Position numbers and translations under genes: made by a program
Notes under the pieces: model-generated
What the model was told of the DNA's origin: nothing
What the model saw: the letters and a program-made list of their open reading frames with translations, nothing else
The model's database searches: none
Shown here: positions 26,800 to 36,559 of the stretch, piece by piece
Layout: each line of letters begins with the position of its first letter
How positions within the stretch are numbered: position 1 is the stretch's first letter
NCBI GenBank assembly: GCA_040779335.1
Contig: JBFONV010000003.1
Coordinates: 1-64,000, forward strand
Direction of reading: 5' to 3'
Length of the DNA stretch: 64,000 bases
DNA from: JBFONV01 sp040779335
GTDB lineage: Bacteria; Pseudomonadota; Gammaproteobacteria; Enterobacterales; Alteromonadaceae

Positions 26800-27648
26800 A
26801 TGGCAATTACTGCTGCAATGGTTAAAGAATTACGTGAACGCACAGCTGCGGGCATGATGGATTGTAAAAAAGCATTACAAGAAGCTGATGGTGATATGGA
26901 ACTTGCGATTGAAAATATGCGTAAGTCTGGTCAAGCAAAAGCGGCTAAAAAAGCAGGTAACATCGCTGCTGAAGGTACAATTTTAATTAAAGAAGCAAAT
27001 GGTGTTGCTGCTTTAGTTGAAGTTAACTGTCAAACTGATTTTGTTGCAAAAGATGCTAACTTTTTAGCCTTCGCTAATGAAGTTGCAGATGCGGCACTTG
27101 CATCAAAAGCGACAATCGAAGAGTTACAAGCGCAATTCGAAGAAAAGCGTATCACTCTTGTTACTAAAATCGGTGAGAACATCAATGTTCGTCGTGCTGA
27201 GTACATTGAAGGTGCTACTTTAGCTTCATACCGTCACGGTGCTACTATTGGTGTTGTTGTTGCTGGTGAAGGTGATGCAGAATCATTGAAACACATCGCA
27301 ATGCACGTAGCTGCTAGTAAGCCTGAATACATCAACCCTGAAGATGTGCCAGCTGACGTAGTTGAGAAAGAAAAAGCGATCCAAATTGATATCGCGATGA
27401 ACGAAGGTAAGCCACAAGAAATCGCTGAAAAAATGGTTTCTGGTCGCATGAAGAAGTTTACTGGTGAAGTTTCTTTAACTGGTCAAGCTTTCATCATGGA
27501 ACCTAAGAAAACTGTAGGTGAAATCTTGAAAGAAAAAGGTCTTACTGTAACTAATTTCGTTCGTTTAGAAGTTGGCGAAGGTATCGAGAAAAAAGAAGAA
27601 GATTTTGCTGCTGAAGTTGAAGCGCAAATCGCTGCTGCAAAAGCATAA
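26800..27648 (+). CDS. tsf: Translation elongation factor Ts
   Basis: A 282-residue EF-Ts, the nucleotide exchange factor of EF-Tu. The start is ATG 26800 (MAITAAMVKELRERTAAGMM) with GAGG at 26787-26790; an in-frame TTG at 26785 overlaps the ribosome binding site and is rejected. The EF-Tu-contacting TDFVAKD segment (VNCQTDFVAKDANFLAF) is intact. Second gene of the rpsB-tsf operon. Confidence 0.99.
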   Translation: MAITAAMVKELRERTAAGMMDCKKALQEADGDMELAIENMRKSGQAKAAKKAGNIAAEGTILIKEANGVAALVEVNCQTDFVAKDANFLAFANEVADAALASKATIEELQAQFEEKRITLVTKIGENINVRRAEYIEGATLASYRHGATIGVVVAGEGDAESLKHIAMHVAASKPEYINPEDVPADVVEKEKAIQIDIAMNEGKPQEIAEKMVSGRMKKFTGEVSLTGQAFIMEPKKTVGEILKEKGLTVTNFVRLEVGEGIEKKEEDFAAEVEAQIAAAKA

Positions 27649-27760
27649 TTAACTTTTTTAACGTTAATTATGGTTGTTTTAATTAGCTGAAAAGCCTTTT
27701 AAAACGCTATAAAGCACTCTTTTTTCTATTAGGACTTTCGATAGTCAGCTAAACGTATTA

Positions 27761-27798
27761 AAATAGCCGCGGTCTGAATAGACCACGGCTATTTTTTT
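27761..27798 (+). terminator. Intrinsic terminator after tsf
   Basis: Stem aaatagccg-c-ggtc with gacc-a-cggctattt (one C-A mismatch, 6 nt loop), followed by a run of seven T. It separates rpsB-tsf from pyrH, which starts 43 bp later and must have its own promoter or rely on readthrough. Confidence 0.85.
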
Positions 27799-27840
27799 AT
27801 CTAAATCCCTATATTTTAGACCGAACAGGAATGTCTATTT

Positions 27841-28581
27841 ATGAGCATCAATCCCAAACCAACATATCGTCGAATTCTGTTAAAACTTAGTGGTGAGGCC
27901 CTGATGGGGCAAGAGGGATTCGGTATCGATCCCAAAGTGCTTGATAGGATGGCACAAGAAATAAAAGAATTAATCGAAATGGGGATCCAAGTTGGTTTAG
28001 TCATCGGTGGTGGTAACCTATTTAGAGGTAAAGGCCTAGCTGATGCAGGGATGAACCGTGTTGTTGGTGACCAAATGGGGATGCTGGCTACTGTAATGAA
28101 TGGCTTAGCGATGAGAGACGCGTTACACCGAGCATTTGTTAACACACGCTTGATGTCGGCAATTGATTTAGCGGGCGTTTGTGACCGTTATAACTGGGCG
28201 GAAGCTATAAGCTTATTAAAATCTGGTCGCGTGGTTATTTTTAGTGCGGGTACTGGAAATCCATTTTTTACAACGGATTCAGCAGCCTGTTTGCGTGGTA
28301 TTGAAATAGAAGCTGATGCGGTACTTAAAGCGACCAAAGTAGAGGGGATTTATTCTGCTGATCCGGTTAAAAATCCAGAAGCAGAATTATATAAACACCT
28401 TACTTACCAAGAAGTACTAGAGAAAGAATTGCAAGTAATGGATCTTGCTGCGTTTACCCTTGCGCGAGATCATAGCATGCCTATTCGTGTTTTTAACATG
28501 AATAAAGCAGGCGCATTAAAATCTGTTATTATGGGTGATGATGAAGGCACGACAATAGATCACGCCGAAAATTTAGAGTAA
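27841..28581 (+). CDS. pyrH: UMP kinase
   Basis: A 246-residue amino-acid-kinase-fold UMP kinase that makes UDP. Visible are RRILLKLSGEALMG at the N-terminus (ATP site Lys), GLVIGGGNLFRG, the TGNPFFTTDSAACLRGIE motif and ATKVEGIYSADPVKNPEA. The position between tsf and frr is the standard gammaproteobacterial one. Confidence 0.98.
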   Translation: MSINPKPTYRRILLKLSGEALMGQEGFGIDPKVLDRMAQEIKELIEMGIQVGLVIGGGNLFRGKGLADAGMNRVVGDQMGMLATVMNGLAMRDALHRAFVNTRLMSAIDLAGVCDRYNWAEAISLLKSGRVVIFSAGTGNPFFTTDSAACLRGIEIEADAVLKATKVEGIYSADPVKNPEAELYKHLTYQEVLEKELQVMDLAAFTLARDHSMPIRVFNMNKAGALKSVIMGDDEGTTIDHAENLE

Positions 28582-28610
28582 ATTCTGACTATTTTTAAGG
28601 AATATCAAAA

Positions 28611-29168
28611 GTGATAAATGAAATACAAGAAGATGCAAAATCGCGTATGGCGAAAAGCATTGAGTCATTTAAAATTAATTTAAATAAAGTAAGAACGGGT
28701 CGTGCCCATACTTCTTTACTTGATAATATTGTTGTTGAATATTACGGCATGGATACCCCGCTAAACCAAGTAGGAAATATTTCTATCCCTGATGCAAGAA
28801 CCTTGGCTATAACCGTTTTTGACAAAGGGATGATTGGCGCCGTTGAAAAGGCGATTTTAAAATCTGATTTAGGATTAAATCCTTCTTCAAATGGCACATT
28901 AATTCGTATTCCTCTTCCACCGTTAACAGAAGAGCGCCGTAAAGATCTGGTTAAAGTCGTTCGTGGTGAAGCTGAAGGCGGTAAAGTGGCTATTCGTAAT
29001 ATTCGTCGTGATGCCAATTCTGATTTCAAAAGCTTACTAAAAGAGAAAGAAATTAGTGAAGATGAACACCGTCAAGCGGAAGATGAAATTCAAAAAATCA
29101 CCGATTCATTTATAAAACAAGTTGATGAAATATTGGTTCATAAAGAAGCCGAATTAATGGAAATTTAA
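28611..29168 (+). CDS. frr: Ribosome recycling factor
   Basis: A 185-residue RRF that splits post-termination ribosomes with EF-G. It has MAKSIESFKINLNKVRTGRA, GMDTPLNQVGNISIPDARTL and RRDANSDFKSLLKEKEISED. The start is GTG at 28611 with AAGGA about 10 bp before; no ATG gives the right N-terminus. It lies 29 bp after pyrH and is closed by a strong terminator. Confidence 0.98.
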   Translation: MINEIQEDAKSRMAKSIESFKINLNKVRTGRAHTSLLDNIVVEYYGMDTPLNQVGNISIPDARTLAITVFDKGMIGAVEKAILKSDLGLNPSSNGTLIRIPLPPLTEERRKDLVKVVRGEAEGGKVAIRNIRRDANSDFKSLLKEKEISEDEHRQAEDEIQKITDSFIKQVDEILVHKEAELMEI

Positions 29169-29187
29169 CTTTTCATTGCATATTGAT

Positions 29188-29233
29188 AAACGCCGTAGAG
29201 CTATTTTAGTCATAATAACTACGGCGTTTTTTT
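29188..29233 (+). terminator. Intrinsic terminator between frr and uppS
   Basis: A perfect 11 bp stem (aaacgccgtag 29188-29198 with ctacggcgttt 29219-29229) and T7 run (29227-29233). It lies only 16 bp before the uppS start, so uppS must be read through it or from a promoter inside or close by. Confidence 0.88.
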
Positions 29234-29249
29234 GTATTTTGGAGAATAC

Positions 29250-30005
29250 GTGAGTAGCACTGAAGTAAACACAGATTTGGTGAAAAAAACACCTCAGCAT
29301 GTTGCCATCATTATGGATGGTAATGGACGCTGGGCTCAGTTGCGCGGAAAGTCACGTGTTGCTGGCCATAAAGCTGGCGTTGAATCTGTCAGAGCTTCGG
29401 TATCTACTGCTAGGAAGCGCGGTATTAAAGCATTAACTTTGTTTGCGTTTAGTAGTGAAAACTGGCAACGACCTGAAAAGGAAGTTAGCGTGTTGATGGA
29501 TTTATTTATGTTTGTGTTAACTCGCGAGGTTAAACGTTTACATAAAAATGATATCTGTTTTAAAGTGATTGGCGATATCAACCGTTTTTCTGATAAATTA
29601 CAACAAAAGATACTTGCCGCCGAAGCGTTAACGGCAAATAACAGCAGTATGGTTTTATCGGTTGCTGCCAATTATGGCGGTCGTTGGGATATAACCAATG
29701 CGGCTAAAAAAATTGCCAGCAAAGTGAAACAAGGTGAGATGGAAATAGATGAAATAGATGAAGATTCATTTAATGAATTAACATCTTTGTCTGCATTACC
29801 AGAGCTAGATTTACTCATTCGCACTGGAGGTGATTATCGCATCAGTAACTTTTTATTATGGCAAGCAGCATATGCAGAGTTTTATTTTACTGATATCTTG
29901 TGGCCAGACTTTGATGAAAACCAGTTTGATGAAGCGCTTAATGTTTTTGACCAACGAGAGCGACGATTTGGTCAGACTGGTGAGCAAGTAATAAATAGCA
30001 AGTAA
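29250..30005 (+). CDS. uppS: Undecaprenyl diphosphate synthase (cis-prenyltransferase)
   Basis: A 251-residue enzyme that adds eight isopentenyl units to farnesyl diphosphate, giving the carrier lipid for peptidoglycan and LPS. VAIIMDGNGRWAQLRGKSR carries the catalytic Asp; FAFSSENWQRP and the C-terminal LLIRTGGDYRISNFLLWQ bind the substrate. The start is GTG at 29250 with GGAG at 29241-29244; an upstream in-frame TTG at 29232 falls in the terminator. Confidence 0.97.
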   Translation: MSSTEVNTDLVKKTPQHVAIIMDGNGRWAQLRGKSRVAGHKAGVESVRASVSTARKRGIKALTLFAFSSENWQRPEKEVSVLMDLFMFVLTREVKRLHKNDICFKVIGDINRFSDKLQQKILAAEALTANNSSMVLSVAANYGGRWDITNAAKKIASKVKQGEMEIDEIDEDSFNELTSLSALPELDLLIRTGGDYRISNFLLWQAAYAEFYFTDILWPDFDENQFDEALNVFDQRERRFGQTGEQVINSK

Positions 30006-30033
30006 AATTATAATAATTAAAAAGGGTTATCAC

Positions 30034-30900
30034 TTGTTAAAACAACGAATTATAACTGCATTAATACTCGCACCAGCAGCAATAGCTGCCATATTTTATT
30101 TACCGTTGAGTTATTTTGCCGCCTTGTTATTAGCTATAATGGCTATCGGGGCATGGGAGTGGGGTCCCTTAATGGGCTTTGCGTCAACCAAACGTCGATG
30201 GTTTTTTGTCTTTACTAATATCGCCATCATGAGCGCGCTTTGGTATTACTATCCACCTGAAAAACTATGGATTGGTGTTCACCAATTAGAACAACCTATT
30301 ATCTATTTACTATGGCTTTCTGTTGCTTGGTGGGCTTTATCTGCAGCGTTAACTTTACTCTATCCAAGATGCAGCACATTTTGGTCAAGCCACCGCTCTA
30401 TTCGAGGTGTTTTTGGCTGGTTAACCTTGGTACCTACTTGGTTGGCGTTCATGGTTATTCGTAGCAGTGAATATCAAACTGATAGCTACCATGGTGCGCA
30501 ATTATTAATGTTTTTATTTCTAATGGTGTGGAGTGCGGACGTAGGCGCATATTTTGTCGGTAAGACTATAGGAAAAAATAAACTCTTACCTAATGTTAGT
30601 CCAGGGAAAACACTTGAAGGCTTTATCGGTGGGATAGCATTTGCTTGTATATTAACATCTTTGGCGGGCTATATTATGGATTGGCATGTTAAACAGTACA
30701 CCTTAGTATTACTGGTCACCGTTGTTATCACCACTATTTCGGTATTGGGTGACTTAAATGAGAGTATGTTTAAGCGCCAAGCAGGTATTAAAGATAGTGG
30801 TTCTATTTTGCCCGGACATGGCGGTATACTCGATAGAATTGATAGTTTAACGGCAACAGCGCCTATCTATGCACTGTTTTACGTATTGATCGGCTGGTAA
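30034..30900 (+). CDS. cdsA: Phosphatidate cytidylyltransferase
   Basis: A 288-residue integral membrane enzyme that makes CDP-diacylglycerol from phosphatidate and CTP. It has multiple membrane helices and the CdsA signature in VSPGKTLEGFIGGIAFA and SVLGDLNESMFKRQAGIKDSG with GHGGILDRIDSL near the end. The start is TTG at 30034 (AAGGG upstream); no nearby ATG fits. Confidence 0.97.
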   Translation: MLKQRIITALILAPAAIAAIFYLPLSYFAALLLAIMAIGAWEWGPLMGFASTKRRWFFVFTNIAIMSALWYYYPPEKLWIGVHQLEQPIIYLLWLSVAWWALSAALTLLYPRCSTFWSSHRSIRGVFGWLTLVPTWLAFMVIRSSEYQTDSYHGAQLLMFLFLMVWSADVGAYFVGKTIGKNKLLPNVSPGKTLEGFIGGIAFACILTSLAGYIMDWHVKQYTLVLLVTVVITTISVLGDLNESMFKRQAGIKDSGSILPGHGGILDRIDSLTATAPIYALFYVLIGW

Positions 30901-30905
30901 ATAGA

Positions 30906-32132
30906 GTGATTAAACGTAAAGTTTGTATATTGGGTTCAACTGGCTCTATCGGTACTAGCACATTAGACGTTATCCGTCGTCATCGAGATAAATTTGCCGT
31001 GGTAAGTTTATCGGCTAATTCCAGTGTTGATAGCATGTTTGAGCAGTGTTGTGAATTTTTACCACAACACGTTGTGATGGTCTCTCAAACACACGCTGAG
31101 TTATTAGAAGTACGTCTTAATGCTCATGGCTTGAATGATATTGACGTCAGTTTTGGCGCAGAGTCACTTATCGATATCGCCCAATCTCCTTTATCTGATA
31201 CTGTTATGGCGGCTATTGTCGGTGCATCAGGTCTCATGCCAACCCTATCGGCCGTTGAAGCGGGGAAGCGAGTGTTATTAGCCAATAAAGAAGCCTTGGT
31301 TACCTCAGGGGCGATCTTTATTGATGCAGTAAAAAAATCAGGCGCACAATTACTGCCGATAGACAGTGAGCATAATGCTATTTTTCAATGTCTTCCTCAA
31401 AGTGCTCAGGAAACCCCAGGCTTTTGTCAGTTATCAAGCAATGGTATTAATAAAATCTTATTGACTGGCTCTGGCGGTCCGTTTCGCACTAAATCAGTTG
31501 AACAGCTTGACAGTGTTACTCCAGAACAAGCGTGCGCGCACCCTAATTGGGATATGGGACGAAAAATTTCGGTAGACTCCGCGACCATGATGAATAAAGG
31601 CTTAGAGTTTATTGAAGCTAAGTGGCTATTCAATATTGACCCTGATGATATTCAAGTGGTCTTGCATCCACAAAGTACTATTCACTCAATGGTGCAATAT
31701 AAAGACGGTTCGGTTATTGCGCAAATGGGCAATCCTGATATGCGAACACCTATAGCTCATGCGTTGGCCTATCCTGAACGCATAGATGCTGGTGTAGCAT
31801 CATTAGATTTTTTTAATACCCCAGCGTTTGAGTTTGAAGCAGTTGATTACAATAAGTATCCGAATCTGAAGTTAGCGATAGATGCGTGTAAAAGTGGACA
31901 AAGCGCATGTACAGCGCTTAATGCAGCAAATGAAGTCGCAGTTGAAGCTTTTTTGAACAATCAAATCAAATTTACACAAATAATAAAAATAAATGAAACT
32001 TCTGTGAAAAAATTTGTCTCAGAAAGGGTGACATGCATAGAGGATGTTATTGCTTTGGACAGGCGAGTAAGGGAATTTGCTGAGTCGTTGTTAGTAGAAA
32101 GGTTATTGCCTGATACAGAGGAATATACGTAG
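30906..32132 (+). CDS. ispC: 1-deoxy-D-xylulose 5-phosphate reductoisomerase
   Basis: A 408-residue MEP-pathway enzyme (Dxr) that converts DXP to MEP with NADPH. The nucleotide motif LGSTGSIGTSTLDVIRRH is at the start; ALLANKEALVTSG, LLPIDSEHNAIFQ and SVDSATMMNKGLEFIEAKWL carry the metal ligands and active site. GTG start at 30906, 5 bp after cdsA, with no good ribosome binding site, so translational coupling is likely. Confidence 0.97.
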   Translation: MIKRKVCILGSTGSIGTSTLDVIRRHRDKFAVVSLSANSSVDSMFEQCCEFLPQHVVMVSQTHAELLEVRLNAHGLNDIDVSFGAESLIDIAQSPLSDTVMAAIVGASGLMPTLSAVEAGKRVLLANKEALVTSGAIFIDAVKKSGAQLLPIDSEHNAIFQCLPQSAQETPGFCQLSSNGINKILLTGSGGPFRTKSVEQLDSVTPEQACAHPNWDMGRKISVDSATMMNKGLEFIEAKWLFNIDPDDIQVVLHPQSTIHSMVQYKDGSVIAQMGNPDMRTPIAHALAYPERIDAGVASLDFFNTPAFEFEAVDYNKYPNLKLAIDACKSGQSACTALNAANEVAVEAFLNNQIKFTQIIKINETSVKKFVSERVTCIEDVIALDRRVREFAESLLVERLLPDTEEYT

Positions 32133-32133
32133 A

Positions 32134-33489
32134 GTGTTGGAATTTATTTGGAATTTATCGTCTTTTGTCATTGCCCTAGGTATTTTAGTGACGGTCCATG
32201 AATATGGACATTTTTGGGTAGCACGAAAAAATGGCGTTAAAGTCGAGCGCTTTTCTGTTGGCTTTGGTAAGCCTTTATGGCGAAAAACAGATCAACAGGG
32301 TACAGAGTATGTCGTTGCATTGATCCCACTCGGGGGCTATGTCAAAATGCTCGACGAGCGAGTTGACGATGTTAAACCTAAAGACCGCGATAAAACCTTT
32401 AATAGCAAATCTGTCTATCAACGTATTGCTATTATTGGCGCTGGGCCATTCGCTAATTTCATCTTTGCTATTTTTGCCTTTTATCTGATGTTTATTATTG
32501 GTGTACCCAGTATTAAGCCAGTGATTGGCAGTATTTCTGAGCAATCGATAGCGGCGCAGGCACAATTGCCGGAAAATGTCGAAATTGTTGCTGTCGCGGG
32601 TAAGAAAACCATAGACTGGCAAGATGTAAACTTAGCTCTAGTTGGTGAAATAGGTCGTGACAGTATTGAAATTAGTACTAAAACTCCCGATAGCCAATAT
32701 GTGCGAAAAACACTGTTAAACACTAAAGAGTGGAATTTTTCACCTGAAAAGTCATCTGCACTGGCTAGTTTAGGGATAACGCCTTTTGTCCCAAATGTTA
32801 GTAATATACTTGCCCGTGTTCAACCTGATAGCCCCGCGGATAAGTTTGGCTTAAAAGTTGGCGATCAGTTAATTAGCATTAATGATGTTAAGGTGAATGA
32901 TAATTGGCAGATGTTTTCTAATGAGATCAAGAAATTTCCAAACAACGAAGTAAATATAACCATTAAGCGAGACGGGGAAACTCATGCCATTTTAGTGGTG
33001 CCAGGAAGCGTTGAACGGGATGGAAAAGTGTTAGGTTATCTTGGTATTTCACCTACCTATGAACCATGGCCTGAAGAATATAAAATTAATATTGAATATG
33101 GGCCTGTCGAAGCGCTCAACCAAAGTTTGGCAAGAACATGGAATTTAGTCACCTTAAGTTTTGATATGATCGGAAAATTAATCACTGGTGATGTATCAGT
33201 GAAAAATTTGAGCGGTCCTATATCAATTGCACAAGGTGCAGGAAGTAGTGCAGGTTACGGTTTTGTCTATTTTTTAGGCTTTTTAGCACTAATTAGCATT
33301 AATTTGGGAATAATTAACCTTTTACCACTACCAGTACTTGATGGCGGGCATTTACTTTATTACCTTATAGAGCTTTTCACAGGAAAGCCTGTACCTGAAA
33401 ACGTACAAGAAATGGGATATAAGTTTGGTGCTATAGCGCTGTTGGGGCTGATGTGTATTGCGTTATTTAATGATTTATCACGGCTATAA
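32134..33489 (+). CDS. rseP: Site-2 zinc metalloprotease, sigma-E regulator
   Basis: A 451-residue inner-membrane protease that cuts anti-sigma factor RseA after DegS. The zinc site HExxH is in VTVHEYGHFWVARKNG, and the third ligand in LPLPVLDGGHLLYYL. PDZ domains lie between about residues 120 and 310 (VQPDSPADKFGLKVGDQLIS). GTG start at 32134, 1 bp after the ispC stop. Confidence 0.97.
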   Translation: MLEFIWNLSSFVIALGILVTVHEYGHFWVARKNGVKVERFSVGFGKPLWRKTDQQGTEYVVALIPLGGYVKMLDERVDDVKPKDRDKTFNSKSVYQRIAIIGAGPFANFIFAIFAFYLMFIIGVPSIKPVIGSISEQSIAAQAQLPENVEIVAVAGKKTIDWQDVNLALVGEIGRDSIEISTKTPDSQYVRKTLLNTKEWNFSPEKSSALASLGITPFVPNVSNILARVQPDSPADKFGLKVGDQLISINDVKVNDNWQMFSNEIKKFPNNEVNITIKRDGETHAILVVPGSVERDGKVLGYLGISPTYEPWPEEYKINIEYGPVEALNQSLARTWNLVTLSFDMIGKLITGDVSVKNLSGPISIAQGAGSSAGYGFVYFLGFLALISINLGIINLLPLPVLDGGHLLYYLIELFTGKPVPENVQEMGYKFGAIALLGLMCIALFNDLSRL

Positions 33490-33519
33490 CTACAAAGAAG
33501 TAAATAAAGTTAATAATTT

Positions 33520-35994
33520 ATGATGATTAAAAAAATTGCCTTGGCCGTTTTATGCGGCGCGTTAGGTACAACAGCACAAGCGGCCGAAGATTTTCAAGTT
33601 GAAGATATTCAAGTTAAGGGCTTACAACGAGTAGCATTGGGAGCGGCATTAACTCACATTCCTTTTAATGTTGGCGATACGCTCAATGATTTTCGGATTT
33701 CTCAGTCAATAAAGGCCTTGTACAAGTCTGGCCATTTTAACAATATCGTCGTGTCTCGTGACGGTGATACTGTTGTATATCGAGTTCAAGAGCGCGAAAC
33801 GATCAGTGAAATCACCTTTGAAGGTAACAGTGATTTAAAAGATGAACAACTGACCGAAAGTTTAGATGGCAGTAATATTCGTGTTGGCGAAACGCTAGAT
33901 AAAACAGTGATCGCTGGCATTGAAGTTGGTTTAGAAGATTTTTATCACAGTGTAGGTAAATATAACGCTGATGTTAAAGCTGAAATTACGCATTTACCCC
34001 GCAATCGTATTAACCTGAAATTTGTTTTTACCGAAGGTGAGGCCGCTGCGATACAACAGATCAACGTTGTCGGTAATGAAGTATTTACTGATGAAGAGCT
34101 ACTTAATGATATTGAGTTGACCTATGATTCGCCTTGGTGGGATTTTATGGCGCAAGATCGCTATCAAAAGCAAACCTTACAAGGTGATATGGAAACCATT
34201 AAAAGTCACTATTTGGATAGAGGTTATTTGCGATTTAAGATTGATACCACGCAAGTATCAATGACCCCTGATAAAGAAGCTGTTTATATCGCGCTTAATA
34301 TTACCGAGGGTGAACAATACAAGGTTAGCGAGGTTGATTTTATTGGCGACATGGCGGGCTTTGATAATACCATTAAAGCAATTAACCCGTTAAAAAGTGA
34401 TAAATTATATAATGGGGCAGAAGTCACCTATACCGAAGAATTGATCAGTAAGTTTTTGGGGCGTTTCGGTTATGCCTACCCTAAAGTGGTGACCATTCCT
34501 GAAATAAATGACGAAGATCATACTGTTAAGCTATCTATATCCGTAGATCCCGGTAAGCGTATATACGTTAATCGCATCAACTTTAAAGGGCATAATGTTA
34601 CTTCCGATGAAGTGTTACGACGTGAAATGCGCCAGATGGAAGGAGCTTGGCTTTCAAACAACATGGTTGAATCTTCTAAAGCCTGGTTACAACGTCTTCC
34701 CTATATGGAAACCGTTGAATATGAAACTAAGCAATTACCCGGAGAGGATGATCTAGTTGATATTGATTTTGAAGTGAAGGAGCAACCTTCTGGATCATTT
34801 ACTGCTGGTATTGGTTATGGCTCTACTACGCAATTAAGTTTAAATGCAGGTATACAGCAGAACAATTTTTTGGGAACGGGTAACCGCTTGGCCTTTAATG
34901 TTAATACCGTCAGCTATTCAAGAAGTGCTAGTATTTCTTATACCGACCCTTACTTTACCGTTGATGCTATTTCTCTGGGTGGCCAGTTATTCTATAATGA
35001 ATTTGACGCAGGAAGTGCGAACTTAGTTGAGTATAATAATAAGACTTACGGTTTAGGTTTGAATGTAGGTTTTCCGATCAATGAATATGTTCGCTTAAAC
35101 TTTGGTGCGGGCTATAAGCATAACGGTATTACTCGTTTGCAAACTTATGAACAAATTCAGCAGTTTTACGAACTATATTCAGATCCTAATAATCCAGATG
35201 CGGGTTTATCCTTTGATAACTTTGATTTGTCAGCGGCGATATCGAGAACGACACTAAACCGTGGTACGTTCCCAACGGCTGGCTCGCAGCAATCATTGTC
35301 ATACAAAATGACCACCCCTAACTCTGATGTACAGTACTTTAAGCTTAATCTTGATACTAAGTGGTATTTCCCACTAACTCGAGATCAACGTTGGACAGTA
35401 TTAACCAGATTTCAAGCCGGTTATGGTAATGGCTATGGCGAAATAAATGGCAATGACCAAATTCTGCCGTTTTGGGAGAATTTTAGGGCAGGTGGTTCGG
35501 ATACCTTACGTGGTTTTGAGAACAACATTGTTGGTCCACGAGCGGTATTTCGTTATCCCACTAAAATACCAGGGACACCAGACTCTATTGGTGGGACAAC
35601 AGGTTGTTGTTTAGGACCTGATCATGATTATATTCAAGTTTCAGAGCGTTCTGTTGGGGGGAATGCATTAGCATTAGCCGGCGTTGAATTGATTGTTCCC
35701 ACTCCGTTTTTAGACGAGAGCTATTCAAATAGTGTTAGAACTAGTTTTTTCGTTGATGCGGGTAATGTTTGGGATACGGAATTTAGCCTTGACGATTATA
35801 AAGATTTAGCTGAGGATGAGTTTATCAGAATAAATGATTACTCAGATCCAGGAACATTTAGGGCTTCTGCGGGTTTATCCATTCAATGGCTATCACCAAT
35901 GGGGCCAATGATATTTAGTTTTGCGAGAGCTTTAAAAGAAGTCGATGGTGATGATACTAAGTTCTTTAGTTTTAACATTGGTAAAACATTTTAG
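33520..35994 (+). CDS. bamA: Outer membrane protein assembly factor BamA
   Basis: An 824-residue Omp85 protein with signal peptide (cleavage near TAQAAED), five POTRA domains (about residues 22-425) and a 16-strand beta-barrel. The L6 loop motif appears as GGSDTLRGFENN, the VRGF/Y-type signature. The chain ends in GKTF with the C-terminal aromatic. It is the core of the BAM complex. A Cys pair in an extracellular loop (GGTTGCCLGPDHD) is unusual to see but matches the loop-6 region of many members. Confidence 0.98.
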   Translation: MMIKKIALAVLCGALGTTAQAAEDFQVEDIQVKGLQRVALGAALTHIPFNVGDTLNDFRISQSIKALYKSGHFNNIVVSRDGDTVVYRVQERETISEITFEGNSDLKDEQLTESLDGSNIRVGETLDKTVIAGIEVGLEDFYHSVGKYNADVKAEITHLPRNRINLKFVFTEGEAAAIQQINVVGNEVFTDEELLNDIELTYDSPWWDFMAQDRYQKQTLQGDMETIKSHYLDRGYLRFKIDTTQVSMTPDKEAVYIALNITEGEQYKVSEVDFIGDMAGFDNTIKAINPLKSDKLYNGAEVTYTEELISKFLGRFGYAYPKVVTIPEINDEDHTVKLSISVDPGKRIYVNRINFKGHNVTSDEVLRREMRQMEGAWLSNNMVESSKAWLQRLPYMETVEYETKQLPGEDDLVDIDFEVKEQPSGSFTAGIGYGSTTQLSLNAGIQQNNFLGTGNRLAFNVNTVSYSRSASISYTDPYFTVDAISLGGQLFYNEFDAGSANLVEYNNKTYGLGLNVGFPINEYVRLNFGAGYKHNGITRLQTYEQIQQFYELYSDPNNPDAGLSFDNFDLSAAISRTTLNRGTFPTAGSQQSLSYKMTTPNSDVQYFKLNLDTKWYFPLTRDQRWTVLTRFQAGYGNGYGEINGNDQILPFWENFRAGGSDTLRGFENNIVGPRAVFRYPTKIPGTPDSIGGTTGCCLGPDHDYIQVSERSVGGNALALAGVELIVPTPFLDESYSNSVRTSFFVDAGNVWDTEFSLDDYKDLAEDEFIRINDYSDPGTFRASAGLSIQWLSPMGPMIFSFARALKEVDGDDTKFFSFNIGKTF

Positions 35995-36040
35995 TTTAAA
36001 ATTGATATATTAAGTCAATAAAATATTTTAGGAGAAGAAG

Positions 36041-36559
36041 TTGAAAACGATTATTAAATCTATGGCGCTAACGGCTGCTGCATCGGGTATGTTATTAGCA
36101 AGTTCAGCGATGGCGGCAGATCAAAAAATTGCTGTAGTTAATTTCCAAGAAGTTATGAGTAAAATTCCTCAAACTGCTGCAGTTATGCAAAGTTTAGAAG
36201 AAGAATTTAAAGATGAAAAAGCTGTTTTAGCGCAATTAGAAAAAGACATTAAATACTATCAGGAAAAGAAAAAGCGTGATGGTTCGTTAATGAGTGCTAA
36301 AGAAAAAGAAGATCTAGATAAACAAATCGCGACTCTTTTTCAAGATTATCAAACTAAAGGTAAAGCGTTTCAACAATCTACCGGTGTTCGTCAAAACGAA
36401 GAAACTAATAAAATTGTTGCGTTAGTGACTCAAGCGATTGATAACATTGCCGCGAAAGGTAAATATGACTTAGTGTTAGAGCGTAAAGCTGTAGTGTTCT
36501 TTAAGCCTGATACTAGTATTACTGCTGAAGTTGTTGAACAAGTTAGTAAATTGAAGTAA
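36041..36559 (+). CDS. skp: Periplasmic chaperone Skp (OmpH family)
   Basis: A 172-residue protein with signal peptide (cleavage near SAMAADQ) and the OmpH layout: IAVVNFQEVMSKIPQTAAV, a long coiled coil (about residues 50-120) and a C-terminal KYDLVLERKAVVFF. It trims beta-barrel precursors for BamA. TTG start at 36041 with GGAG upstream. Its TAA stop overlaps the lpxD start (taatg). Confidence 0.95.
   Translation: MKTIIKSMALTAAASGMLLASSAMAADQKIAVVNFQEVMSKIPQTAAVMQSLEEEFKDEKAVLAQLEKDIKYYQEKKKRDGSLMSAKEKEDLDKQIATLFQDYQTKGKAFQQSTGVRQNEETNKIVALVTQAIDNIAAKGKYDLVLERKAVVFFKPDTSITAEVVEQVSKLK

Noticed and set aside
29232..29249. TTG start for uppS
   Set aside because: It falls in the T run of the frr terminator, upstream of the GGAG site that fits the GTG at 29250.
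34800..35994. BamA Cys pair as an oddity
   Set aside because: Extracellular Cys residues in the loop-6 region occur in known BamA proteins.
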